From positions 47,760 to 111,759 of the forward strand of contig NZ_KE150258.1 in the NCBI RefSeq assembly GCF_000411115.1: 64,000 nucleotides of DNA, in the 5' to 3' direction. This document shows positions 18,101 through 25,931 of the stretch, one piece after another (within the stretch, counting starts at the first letter, position 1; the number at the start of each line of letters is the position of its first letter). A program made the translations under genes and the position numbers. This DNA is from Capnocytophaga granulosa ATCC 51502 (lineage in GTDB: Bacteria > Bacteroidota > Bacteroidia > Flavobacteriales > Flavobacteriaceae). The notes beneath the pieces were generated by a model that was not told where the DNA came from, made no database searches, and saw only the letters and a program-made list of their open reading frames with translations.

Positions 18101-18360
18101 GACTCATAGGAGTAAGATTGTATTTTTTTGATATTCTCCAAGGAAGATACCGCATCCTCGATTTTCTTGGTTACGGTACTCTCAATTTCTGAAGGAGATG
18201 CTCCTGCATATATAGTGGAAATGGTTACCACATTGACCTCGAACTTAGGAATGAGTTCGTAGTTTAGGAGCTTATAAGAATATAACCCTCCTAGGAGAAA
18301 TAAGGAGAGCATCACAATTAGGACACTGGGTCGCTTGATAGAGAGTTTGATTATATCCAT
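15184..18360 (-). CDS. RND multidrug efflux permease (AcrB/HAE1 family)
   Basis: This 1058-residue inner-membrane pump is of full family length. It begins 'MDIIKLSIKRPSVLIVMLSL' and shows the repeated architecture of TM1, a large periplasmic loop, a TM2-6 block ('LVVGILVDDAIVVLENIHRH'), TM7, a second loop, and a TM8-12 block ('GLVAKNAIMIVDFANHRKEEGE'). The TM4 relay Asp pair is visible in 'GILVDDAIVV'. It should exchange protons for drugs or envelope lipids with an MFP adaptor and a TolC-type channel. No adaptor is adjacent; the adaptor at 34-1113 shares its promoter sequence and is a reasonable partner. Substrates are unknown. Confidence 0.95.
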   Translation of the reverse strand: MDIIKLSIKRPSVLIVMLSLFLLGGLYSYKLLNYELIPKFEVNVVTISTIYAGASPSEIESTVTKKIEDAVSSLENIKKIQSYSYESLSVVVIQLTNDANVDNTLNEAQRKINAIRSKLPTDVKEPSLSKFSLSDLPIISLGVTSNLSSQELYDLVDKKIQPELSRVPGVAQVNIIGGRKREIRVNVDPQKLEGYGLTIAQVQQLIAASNIEIPAGKLKTRENSTSIRVLGKIQDVEQLRNLPLVSKNGIEIRLSDVADVQDTEEDAEKIARINQENTLLLQVLKQTDANAVSVSELVRKKMAQIEKTYVNQNVKLQLAEDTSQFTLHAANSVMFDLVLAIVLVAVVMFFFLHSLRNALIVMVSIPTSLIAAFIGMYFFGFTLNLMSLVALSLVVGILVDDAIVVLENIHRHMEMGKNKVRAAYDGSKEIVLTVMAITMVIVVVFVPISIGNSIVVNIVKEFCLTVAIATALSLLMSFTIVPWLYSRFGKLEHPDPKSLMGKISIGFEGFIKRMTHLFSDLLVWSFKHKWKTFILVFFLFAGSCSLIPTGYIGTDFMPNMDRGKFLIQFELNKDASLEQTNFITQKAENYLRNLKVSGTNKPLVERMITTVGQSTSGMGSTRATAYKSEIQITLVDKKERSESTTVIAAKLKRELSQYLVDAKVKTVPVGMMGAEQAPIALVVTSDDVKVAQEYAVKTAELLKIIPGATEIKLSSEAGNPEINVQLNRDKMAMLGLNIATVGTTMRVAFNGNDDNKFRTGDSEYDINILFEEGNRQSIENIENMIFINNTGQQVKLSQFADVFYASGPTQLERYDKSPSVTVQAQSVGRPTGTIVSEWKTKLETLQKPANVQFVFSGDQEMQDEGFGTIFVSLFAAILLVYMVMVVLYNSFSRPFVVLFSIPLSFIGALIALAMANMSLNVFTLLGIIMLIGLVAKNAIMIVDFANHRKEEGEDTVTALIQANHARFRPILMTTIAMVAGMIPLAIASGSGAEINNALAIVIIGGLISSLFLTLIIVPMVYLIFDNIGKRFGKGTKPDYDRLMIADYEHREIKAEHEI

Positions 18361-18384
18361 CGCAAGTAATTTCTAAATCGGGGG

Positions 18385-18416
18385 CAAAGGTAAAGCAAAA
18401 AAACTAAATAAACAAA
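18385..18416 (-). promoter_or_regulatory. Promoter of the RND permease
   Basis: On the minus strand TTTG (18413-18416) is separated by 20 bp from TACCTTTG (18385-18392), 25 bp upstream of the start codon. The box and its flanks are almost identical to the promoter of the adaptor at 1183-1213, which suggests common origin and common control. Confidence 0.78.
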
Positions 18417-18520
18417 AAAAGTTTCCATATTTTTTATCAAGGAATAATAGCGTTATAGAGATATAGGGATACAGAGTTGCTAAAACTCTATATCCCTATA
18501 TATATTACCTTAACTATTAA

Positions 18521-19822
18521 CTATTTACTCAAAAGAAACCAACTTTTCTCTCCATTCTTAACACTACGTAGATCGTAATAGTAATCATAAGTAGTGGCAT
18601 CTATTTGATAAGGACTGTTATTGACCACCTCATCGATGATAGGAGTGAGGTAGGGGAAGTATTGCGAAAATCCGCTGGCGAAGTTCGGGTCTTTCAAGAA
18701 GATCTCTATCTGCTCAGGATGCCCTGCTACCCCCACAAAATCAGCCTCATAATCCGAGGTATAGTCAGTATAATTACCATTATTAGGATTGACATTTCTC
18801 AGGCTCAAGGTTATACCAGTGGAAGTTCCCCCATCATTTCCCTTGATAAGTTCTCTAAAGGAAAAAAAGGTATTTAGGGAGTAGTTTCTCCACTTGCCAC
18901 GGCGTACCTGATTGTCCAAGTCCCTATGAATATCTATATAGCTTTGGGAGGTATAGTATTCTCCTACCCTTATCCAACGAGAAGAAGTCGTAGAGAAAGT
19001 GATAGGACAAGGTACTAAAGCTGTAGAGATAGTACCATCGGGCGTTGTCAAGGCCGTCTTATCTTCATTGAAATAGAGTTCGTCGAAGGTAACTCCCTTA
19101 ATATCAGCAGGTTCATAGAGCTTAATTCCTTTTTCGGTAAGAGAGAAGGCACGTTGTAGCGTCTGTCCTTCATAGCTAAAGACCAATTGGCGATAACTAG
19201 GGAAGTGTGTGAGTTTCACCTCAGTGCCTTGGATAGTGATAGGAGAGAGTCCCTTGCCCTTAAGCACTTGAGTATTCTCGCGGAGCTTAGTAAGGAAAGC
19301 CTCCCTATCGCTAGTGAGTTTGGTGAGGGTCATTAGGTTATTGGAGGTACGCCCTCGGAGGGTAAGCACCCCGTTTTCTTCTTTGAGGAAGATAAACTCA
19401 ATATCCCCTCCTCTAGCATTGGTAAATACTGGAGAGACGAATCGGAAATGGTCTAAGACACTATTGAAAGTATCAAAACTCAAGGTAGGCCCCTCGGTAT
19501 TGGAATAGGTATAGTAAGATTCTTCCTCGGCATTGGTAGGTCTTACCTCGGAAGAGGCCTTTACCTTACCATCTTTGAGTTTCAAGACAAAGGAGTAGCC
19601 TCCTATACTGCGTGGTGCCACGGGGAATCCCCCGAAGCTACGGCTTACCCCCGGATAATAGGAAAGCAACCAATAGCCATCATAGCTTTCTATGATCTTT
19701 TTATAAGTATCAAGCGTGGTGGAAGTACGGTCACTAGCCTCCTTTTTGAATATGGCTTCTTCCTTATATTCACAAGCCGAAAGGAGTGCAAAGGCTAAAA
19801 ATAGAGTAATATATCTTTTCAT
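18521..19822 (-). CDS. DUF4302-type lipoprotein (import locus 1)
   Basis: This 433-residue protein has a lipoprotein signal with Cys in 'FALLSACEYKEE'. The first third includes 'IIESYDGYWLLSYYPGVSRS' and 'GGYSFVLKLKDGKVKASSEV', seen in DUF4302 proteins that accompany SusCD pairs. 'DPNFASGFSQYFPYLTPI' and a Tyr-rich C-terminus follow. It is probably surface-exposed and ligand-binding. It is the last gene of a four-gene operon (SusC, SusD, metallohydrolase, this one) and is clearly paralogous to 27463-28773. The biochemical role is unknown. Confidence 0.85.
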   Translation of the reverse strand: MKRYITLFLAFALLSACEYKEEAIFKKEASDRTSTTLDTYKKIIESYDGYWLLSYYPGVSRSFGGFPVAPRSIGGYSFVLKLKDGKVKASSEVRPTNAEEESYYTYSNTEGPTLSFDTFNSVLDHFRFVSPVFTNARGGDIEFIFLKEENGVLTLRGRTSNNLMTLTKLTSDREAFLTKLRENTQVLKGKGLSPITIQGTEVKLTHFPSYRQLVFSYEGQTLQRAFSLTEKGIKLYEPADIKGVTFDELYFNEDKTALTTPDGTISTALVPCPITFSTTSSRWIRVGEYYTSQSYIDIHRDLDNQVRRGKWRNYSLNTFFSFRELIKGNDGGTSTGITLSLRNVNPNNGNYTDYTSDYEADFVGVAGHPEQIEIFLKDPNFASGFSQYFPYLTPIIDEVVNNSPYQIDATTYDYYYDLRSVKNGEKSWFLLSK

Positions 19823-19826
19823 TTTT

Positions 19827-20927
19827 TTAATTATTAGTTAGATCAGAAAAATCTTTCCGAGGGACCACCTGCCCACTCAAGGTACGTCCTGCCACATAAG
19901 GATAGCGTTCGCGAATCTTATTGCGCAAGACATCCAAGTTGATATTCCAAGTGGTGGTGAGGTAGCGGCGGATCATTTTCATCTTCTGCTCAAGCTTCTC
20001 TTTACCTGTATATTGCTCTGTAGAGCGGATTTTGGCATTGCCCAATTCCAATTGTTCTTCCCATACACGAGCCGAGTCATAGGAAGCCACTGAGGCACCA
20101 TTGTTATAGTTAGTAAAACTACGCTTCCAAGCTGTATAGAGAGCATCGTCGAAGCCATCTCCATTAGTATCCAAAGTAGTATCCTCGGTAGCACAACCAC
20201 AATCCTGTGTGGCATTGAAGTAGGTGATATAGCGAGAGATCATCTCCACGAAGTCCTCATCAGAATCCTTACTTCCGTAAGCGCTGATAAAGCCCGCCTT
20301 GAGGTAATCGGTACCTGTCCAGCTATTAGCCCAGCTATTACTCTTGTAGTCGGTACCAGAGATACGCTTGTAATCGGTAGGGTAATCCACCGATTGATGC
20401 CATGTGTGAGCTGTCTCGTGGTAGAGGGTGTGTAAAGCATTATCATTGAGGTAAAAAATACTATTGGGGCGTATATTGTTGATATTCATCATATGGATCT
20501 TTACCCCATTGGTAGCCAATCCTCGCATAGGAATACGGGTAGCATGATAGGCATTCTCCCCTATGAGAATCAAGGTATTAAACGAATGTTCCTTCATGAA
20601 CTCCTTGGAGGTTACCTCTACATAAGGCTCTATAAATAGATAATTGAACACGGAGGCGAACTGTACCGCCTTGTCATACTTAGTGGGGGTGAGCACCCAG
20701 CTACGGGTGGTTTCCTTCTCCACGAAGCGGTAGAGAATACGGATATTATACGGCTTGGTAAATCGCTCTTGTATGTAGGTATCCAAGGGGTTAGGCGGGT
20801 TGAGCACTTCTTGTTGTGAGTCATTTTGCTCATTGTCCTTGGGAATAACACTATCGGCCGTAAGAGTATTATCCACGGAGCAGCTTACCATGGCTGCTGC
20901 TAAGAGTATATATATGATTTTTTTCAT
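19827..20927 (-). CDS. SusCD-associated zinc metallohydrolase lipoprotein (import locus 1)
   Basis: The start at 20927 gives a lipoprotein signal with Cys in 'AAAMVSCSVDN'. The zinc motif is 'LYHETAHTWHQS' (HExxH with following His). This fits the family of substrate-import-associated HExxH lipoproteins next to SusC/SusD genes (TIGR04549, PF15890). 'DEDFVEMISRYITYFN' may give the third zinc ligand, and 'DTNGDGFDDAL' resembles a calcium-binding loop. It is probably anchored on the cell surface, acting on a peptide or protein ligand before import. Paralogue at 28782-29891. Only 4 bp separate it from the DUF4302-like gene. Confidence 0.88.
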   Translation of the reverse strand: MKKIIYILLAAAMVSCSVDNTLTADSVIPKDNEQNDSQQEVLNPPNPLDTYIQERFTKPYNIRILYRFVEKETTRSWVLTPTKYDKAVQFASVFNYLFIEPYVEVTSKEFMKEHSFNTLILIGENAYHATRIPMRGLATNGVKIHMMNINNIRPNSIFYLNDNALHTLYHETAHTWHQSVDYPTDYKRISGTDYKSNSWANSWTGTDYLKAGFISAYGSKDSDEDFVEMISRYITYFNATQDCGCATEDTTLDTNGDGFDDALYTAWKRSFTNYNNGASVASYDSARVWEEQLELGNAKIRSTEQYTGKEKLEQKMKMIRRYLTTTWNINLDVLRNKIRERYPYVAGRTLSGQVVPRKDFSDLTNN

Positions 20928-20941
20928 AAACATAAGTGTTT

Positions 20942-22549
20942 TTATCTTGGATTAGGTTGCATACCGGCACCTATAGCGGTACCAGGGAGCTGTATGGCAC
21001 GGCGAGCATCAATGGGAGCTAGTACGCCTTCTATGGTAGAGATGTCTCTCTCTTGCTTGGTATGTTGGTAGCGTGCCACCTCTATCCCATAGCGCTTGAT
21101 GTCCTGCCAGCGAAGTCCCTCATGCATAGTAAGGATACGGCGGCACTGTAACACATAATGAATCAAAGGTTCCTGTTCAGCTGTAAGAGTAAAGGAAGGA
21201 TGTAGCTGCTTCTTTTGAGTGGCTCCACTAGGAGTGCTTTGGCTATAAGCCAAATCGTTATAGAAGTTAGTTATCTCCTCCTTGGTAAAGGTATTGCCAT
21301 TAGGATTATAATTAACCCTTCCACGTAGATACTTGGAAGTCCATATATTAAGATCCGCCACGGCACTATCGAGTTCTCCAAGCATAATTTTTGCCTCGGC
21401 ACGCACCAAGAGGGTCTCATCGGTGGTGAAAGGCACCAAGATGGTACGAGTATAGGAACCATCTCGAAAGGTAGGAAACTTAGGTTGTAGGACGATATCC
21501 CTTAGGTCGGCACGCTGCGTGAAAGGCATGAACCAGTAGAACTCATAACCATTATTCTTTGATTCGGCACGCGCATCCCAAAGGTTGGTAGTGGAGAAGG
21601 TTTCTTGCTCTGCTACTCTATAAGCATGGGCGAATCGATAGTTAGTTTCTACAAAATAAGTGGTAGAGAGTTCCGAATAGACAGGTTGTAACATAAGGTT
21701 GGCTACTTCACTCTCACGGGTATAGGCCTGTGCATAAGCGGTTAGGGAACGGATACCTGTTTTTTGGGCATCACGGAAATCTAACCATTCGCGTATGAGT
21801 GTTTTGGTTGTAGCCTCATTGGTAGTAAGCACCACATTGGCTGCATCTACTGCTTTTTGCCATTGTTGGTAATAGAGGTAGAAGCGAGCAGCGAAGGCAT
21901 AAGCTGCTTTCTTATTGAAGTGATACTTAGGCATTTGGTAATAACTATCATCAATAAGAGGAAGTCCCACCTGAAGGTCATGATCGATCTGCTGATATAG
22001 CTGGGCTACAGTACCACGGTCACGCTTAGGATTGAGCTGTGCCTCAGGCTCGGTAATATAAGGAATCCCTAAGTCGGTACCACTGGTGGTAGGGTTGTAA
22101 GCCTGACAGAAGAGGTTAGCCAAGCAGAAATGGGCATAGGCACGAGCTACTAAGGCTTCCCCTTTGGCAGGATTAAGGGCTGGATCACCCTTTAGAGTCG
22201 TCTCAATAGCCTCCAAGGCAGCATTGGCATGGCTGATCGCCTTATAGTGAAAGTCCCAAATATTCTGTAAACCATCCAAGTAATTGTATTCCAATATAGG
22301 TTGCCAATAGGCTGCCTCACGAGTGAGGAAGTTAGAATAGATATTGTCCGCCCCTATATCATCTATATTATCCGAAGAAAATTCGCTAATGAGGGTGGTG
22401 GCTATCTGGGGATAGGCATTGGTCAGGGTCTGCTGTACCTTTTCAGGTGAGTCAATCAGCAGGCGATTGTCCGGCATTTTATCCAGCTGATCGTTACAAG
22501 CGGTCAGCGCGAGGGAAGTAATGGCTAATATATAGTATATTCTTTTCAT
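20942..22549 (-). CDS. SusD/RagB-type outer-membrane lipoprotein (import locus 1)
   Basis: This 535-residue lipoprotein has its Cys in 'LALTACNDQLDKMPDN'. TPR-like helical segments such as 'EALVARAYAHFCLANLFCQA' and the C-terminal 'GLRWQDIKRYGIEVARY' are standard for SusD. It should form the lid that captures ligand for the TonB-dependent transporter made from the next gene upstream (10 bp apart). The paralogue at 29907-31511 keeps the same order of motifs. An ATG one codon upstream (22552) is also possible. Confidence 0.93.
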   Translation of the reverse strand: MKRIYYILAITSLALTACNDQLDKMPDNRLLIDSPEKVQQTLTNAYPQIATTLISEFSSDNIDDIGADNIYSNFLTREAAYWQPILEYNYLDGLQNIWDFHYKAISHANAALEAIETTLKGDPALNPAKGEALVARAYAHFCLANLFCQAYNPTTSGTDLGIPYITEPEAQLNPKRDRGTVAQLYQQIDHDLQVGLPLIDDSYYQMPKYHFNKKAAYAFAARFYLYYQQWQKAVDAANVVLTTNEATTKTLIREWLDFRDAQKTGIRSLTAYAQAYTRESEVANLMLQPVYSELSTTYFVETNYRFAHAYRVAEQETFSTTNLWDARAESKNNGYEFYWFMPFTQRADLRDIVLQPKFPTFRDGSYTRTILVPFTTDETLLVRAEAKIMLGELDSAVADLNIWTSKYLRGRVNYNPNGNTFTKEEITNFYNDLAYSQSTPSGATQKKQLHPSFTLTAEQEPLIHYVLQCRRILTMHEGLRWQDIKRYGIEVARYQHTKQERDISTIEGVLAPIDARRAIQLPGTAIGAGMQPNPR

Positions 22550-22559
22550 CATTTTAGGG

Positions 22560-25496
22560 TTAAAGTCCTACACGTAAAGTAAATATCAATCGCTTAGGAG
22601 AGATAGGGGTATATCCGTTAACCAAGTAATCAGGATCATCTCCATTAAGGCGCTTATCGGCATAGAGTAAGGCTAAGTTGGTGGCTTGCAACTTGACACT
22701 AAGCTGGCGGATACGAGTCTCACGCAAGAAATCCTTATCGAAGGTATAGCCTAAAGAGATCTCTTTCAGGCGGATATTATCTCCCTTGGCGATACGAATA
22801 TCGGAATAGTCATAGGTATTATAAGCCTGGCTGATTTCATTGTAGCCATAGGCATTTTGCATAAAAGTAGTATAGACTACAGGGATGTTGGTTTTGGTCT
22901 CATCACCAGCGAATTGCCAACGGTTGTTGAGCTCACGAGGGACAATTCCATAGTCGGTATAGATATTGCTGAGTTTTCTAAGGCGTACCACATTCCCATA
23001 GGAGTAAGTAAGCACTACCCCCAAGGAGATACCTTTGTAGTGAAAGGTATTGCTAAAGCTTCCCTTATCAGTAGGGATGAGGGTACCTGCATATTTTAGA
23101 AAATCTACGTTGCGACTATCGAATCGGATTCCCCCGATGGTAGATTGGTTGTGTTCGTTGAGGAAAGTAGGCAATCCCCTATCGTTGAGTCCATTGAAAG
23201 GAACTGAGAAGATAGACTTAAGTGGATAGCCTGCGCGGGCGAACCCTCCTTGGGAGGTAGCACTGGTAGAATAGCCAATCATATCACGAATGGTAGGAGT
23301 GGTAAGCAGCTCTGTGATTTCATTTTTAGCTCGAGAATAGATAAAGGAAGTCTTCCAAGAGAAGTCGGCTGTTTTGAGATTGGTTGTCTCCAAGCCTATT
23401 TCAAGCCCACGGATACGCATTTGAGCCATATTCCCTTTTTTGGTAGTGAAGCCCCCCGTACCTTGGGTAACAATATCCCCTATCAGGTCATAGCTATGAC
23501 GGTGAAACCATTCTACAGAGAGGTTGATACGATCATCGAAGAAGCCCAAGTCTGCTCCTATGTTTAACTCTTGGTTTTTCTCATAGGTCAGGTCATGGTT
23601 GGCAATATTCTGGATTTCAAGACCTAACTCACGCTGAGTGGAGTTGCGCCAAGGATTGTTGATATAGAGCTGTGCTAAGGAATTGCTCACAGAAGGTGCT
23701 ACAGCCGTTACTCCAAAAGAAGCCTTGAGAGTTAGGTGAGAAAGGGGCTTAAGAGAAGCAAAGAAGTTCTCTTGGCTCACATCCCACTTCAGTCCAGCAT
23801 TCCAAGTAGGCATCCAACGGAGGTAGCGAGAAGGACCGAAAGCGTTAGAGGCATCATAGCGCAAAGTACCATTGGCCGTATAGCGTCCTTTGAGGGTATA
23901 AGAAGCATTGGCAAAGAAAGCCTGGTTGTTATTTTCAGTATCGGCTATGGTATAGTAGTTACGGAATTCTTCTTGCAACTTCTTGAACATCAGGTAAGAG
24001 AAAGAAGCATAGTTACCTGCATTGTAGAGCAAGCCATAGTTTCGATTCAGATCATTGGTATTCTTGGCGTTGTCCATCTCAAAGCCTCCGAATAAGGCGA
24101 TACTATGTAGGCCTTCGGCAAAGGTATCCTTATAGCTAAGGGTCGCACGGAGGTTATTGGCCAGTGAGGTTTTGTCTATCTTCTCACGAATTCCTCCCTT
24201 GGGTAGTACCACCACTGGAAGGGCGAAAGGATCGTTAGGGTCTTTGTACAGATTGGTATTATTGTCCCTCACAGTTGTATTGGGCATGGCGCGGTAAGAG
24301 AGCACCCAGTTGGAATTTTCTTTATACTCTGTCTTTTGGGTATTATTTTGGTAGCGGATAGCACCCATGAGAATTGCCTCTATCTTAGGGGTGATCTTCC
24401 AAGAGAGTTGCCCCTGTATACGAAGGGTAGCTATATCGGTATCTATATAAGCGTTGTCCATCTCATTGAAGATGTTGTAAGGAGCATAGTTGGTTGTGTA
24501 ATAGTCCTTAGCATTTAGAGTTCGAGAGTGGTTCAATGCATAGTTATAGCCATCCTGTATAGGAGTGGTTTGGTCTCGGTAGGAGAGGTCTGTGATCAGT
24601 CCCAAGCGCACTTTGGAAGAAAGATTATAGTTAGCATTGAGATTGGTTGTATACTGAGTGAGCTTATTACCTTTTTGCCAACCTGGATCTGAGAGGAGGC
24701 TTAGGGAGGCATAATAGGTAGATTTTTCATTTCCAGAGGAGAAGGAAAGGGTATGATTCTGCATTACGGAAGTTTGGAATAGTTGCTTGAACCAATTGGT
24801 ATTACGTCTTTCGGCTTCTTGTAGGTAAGCCCTACGTCCTGCCTCGGTATTGAGTACGCGAGAGTTGCCTTGTCTATCAAGCTCGTAGAAGAGTTCATAC
24901 ATTCTTCCTACGATCCCTTTGTTCTTTTGGGTTACTACATTTTGAAACTCATAGTGGCCACCCTGCATCAGTTCTTGGATAACAGACATTTGTTCCTGAG
25001 AGTTCATAATGTTGTACTGGTCATAAGTAGGAATAAGGCGGAAAGTAGATTCGTTGGTATAGGTGAAGCTACTGGTTCCAGCGGCACCTTTTTTGGTGAC
25101 CACTTCCACTACTCCTGCGATAGCACGAGGGCCATAGACAGCAGTAGCAGAGGCATCCTTAAGCACTCTAAAACTCTCGATGCTTTCAGCTGTAAGGCCT
25201 GGGATTGCGGAGGCTATCAGCAACTTAGCATCTTCGGAGACGAGATCTTCAGGTTTAAGGTCTATTTCGTCTTGGAGGATAACCCCATTGAGCACCCATA
25301 GGGGCTTTACCTCTTGATTGATAGACGTTTGCCCACGGGTATTGGTATTCATGGGCGCTTTTGGGGCAGGTTTGGGCTTTGTTTTGGCCTGCTTGCTCTG
25401 CTCCGTTTTTTTCAGTTCCTCCTGTGCCCAAGAGGTCTGTCCTACTGCTAAGAGCAGAAAGAAGAAGAGCAGAAATCTGACTTTCACTGTATTCAT
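22560..25496 (-). CDS. SusC/RagA-type TonB-dependent transporter, short N-terminus (import locus 1)
   Basis: This 978-residue outer-membrane receptor has a signal peptide ending 'GQTSWAQ'. A Lys/Pro-rich linker (about residues 28-48) replaces the carboxypeptidase-D-like domain found in its paralogue at 31524-34676. The plug domain follows with 'KPLWVLNGVILQDEID', 'SIESFRVLKDASATAVYGPR' and 'GVVEVVTKKG', then a beta-barrel ending in 'FTLRVGL' with the usual aromatic-containing last strand. No TonB box of the DEVVV-x-GYG kind is visible. It is the first gene of the operon. Ligand unknown; the metallohydrolase neighbour suggests peptides or proteins. Confidence 0.94.
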   Translation of the reverse strand: MNTVKVRFLLFFFLLLAVGQTSWAQEELKKTEQSKQAKTKPKPAPKAPMNTNTRGQTSINQEVKPLWVLNGVILQDEIDLKPEDLVSEDAKLLIASAIPGLTAESIESFRVLKDASATAVYGPRAIAGVVEVVTKKGAAGTSSFTYTNESTFRLIPTYDQYNIMNSQEQMSVIQELMQGGHYEFQNVVTQKNKGIVGRMYELFYELDRQGNSRVLNTEAGRRAYLQEAERRNTNWFKQLFQTSVMQNHTLSFSSGNEKSTYYASLSLLSDPGWQKGNKLTQYTTNLNANYNLSSKVRLGLITDLSYRDQTTPIQDGYNYALNHSRTLNAKDYYTTNYAPYNIFNEMDNAYIDTDIATLRIQGQLSWKITPKIEAILMGAIRYQNNTQKTEYKENSNWVLSYRAMPNTTVRDNNTNLYKDPNDPFALPVVVLPKGGIREKIDKTSLANNLRATLSYKDTFAEGLHSIALFGGFEMDNAKNTNDLNRNYGLLYNAGNYASFSYLMFKKLQEEFRNYYTIADTENNNQAFFANASYTLKGRYTANGTLRYDASNAFGPSRYLRWMPTWNAGLKWDVSQENFFASLKPLSHLTLKASFGVTAVAPSVSNSLAQLYINNPWRNSTQRELGLEIQNIANHDLTYEKNQELNIGADLGFFDDRINLSVEWFHRHSYDLIGDIVTQGTGGFTTKKGNMAQMRIRGLEIGLETTNLKTADFSWKTSFIYSRAKNEITELLTTPTIRDMIGYSTSATSQGGFARAGYPLKSIFSVPFNGLNDRGLPTFLNEHNQSTIGGIRFDSRNVDFLKYAGTLIPTDKGSFSNTFHYKGISLGVVLTYSYGNVVRLRKLSNIYTDYGIVPRELNNRWQFAGDETKTNIPVVYTTFMQNAYGYNEISQAYNTYDYSDIRIAKGDNIRLKEISLGYTFDKDFLRETRIRQLSVKLQATNLALLYADKRLNGDDPDYLVNGYTPISPKRLIFTLRVGL

Positions 25497-25561
25497 CTTT
25501 ATGTATTAAAAATAGATTTTTTGAGTCTTGTTAGGGAAATCTCCCTTTTGAAAAAGGCTTG

Positions 25562-25569
25562 CAAAATTA
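25562..25569 (-). promoter_or_regulatory. Probable promoter of import locus 1
   Basis: The minus strand reads TAATTTTG (25562-25569), a TAnnTTTG box, about 65 bp upstream of the SusC start. The neighbouring GAAAAAGGCTTGC is shared with 35019-35031 upstream of the second locus, which supports a common promoter. Confidence 0.6.
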
Positions 25570-25665
25570 CGAATAAAAAAAGGAAAAAGCAAGCACTTTC
25601 CCCTATTTATGTAGGGCAAGAGATGTTAAAAGAACCATACCTAACACACATGAATTTCGTGTTCT

Positions 25666-25785
25666 TTTATCCACTAAATCATAAAGCTCATAAGAGGAAA
25701 AATCAGGAGTAATCCCAAAGGAGATGCCAGGCATGTAAGTCGAGGACAAAGGTAAAGCAGAAGAGTTTCCATATTTTTTAATAGT
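25666..25785 (-). pseudogene. Fossil of an RND efflux permease with its promoter
   Basis: The minus strand of 25668-25735 translates to 'YMPGISFGITPDFSSYELYD' followed by LVDKR. This lines up with 'LPIISLGVTSNLSSQELYDL' VDKK inside the permease at 15184-18360. Immediately beyond it, 25740-25785 matches the permease's own upstream region, including the CAAAGGTA promoter box (25747-25754). Thus an RND gene lost nearly everything except a small internal piece that is now fused to its leader. No full-length frame remains. Confidence 0.75.
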
Positions 25786-25931
25786 CAGTGGCCAGAAGTC
25801 AGTTTTCAGTCTTTTTGAGACTGACCTCTAAAAACTGAAAACCAACTAATATTTGTTTTTCTAGGGAAAAAAACGTAATTTTACTGCAATCAAAACCTAC
25901 CTTTCTGTTTTTGAAAGCTAAACTAAAAGAT

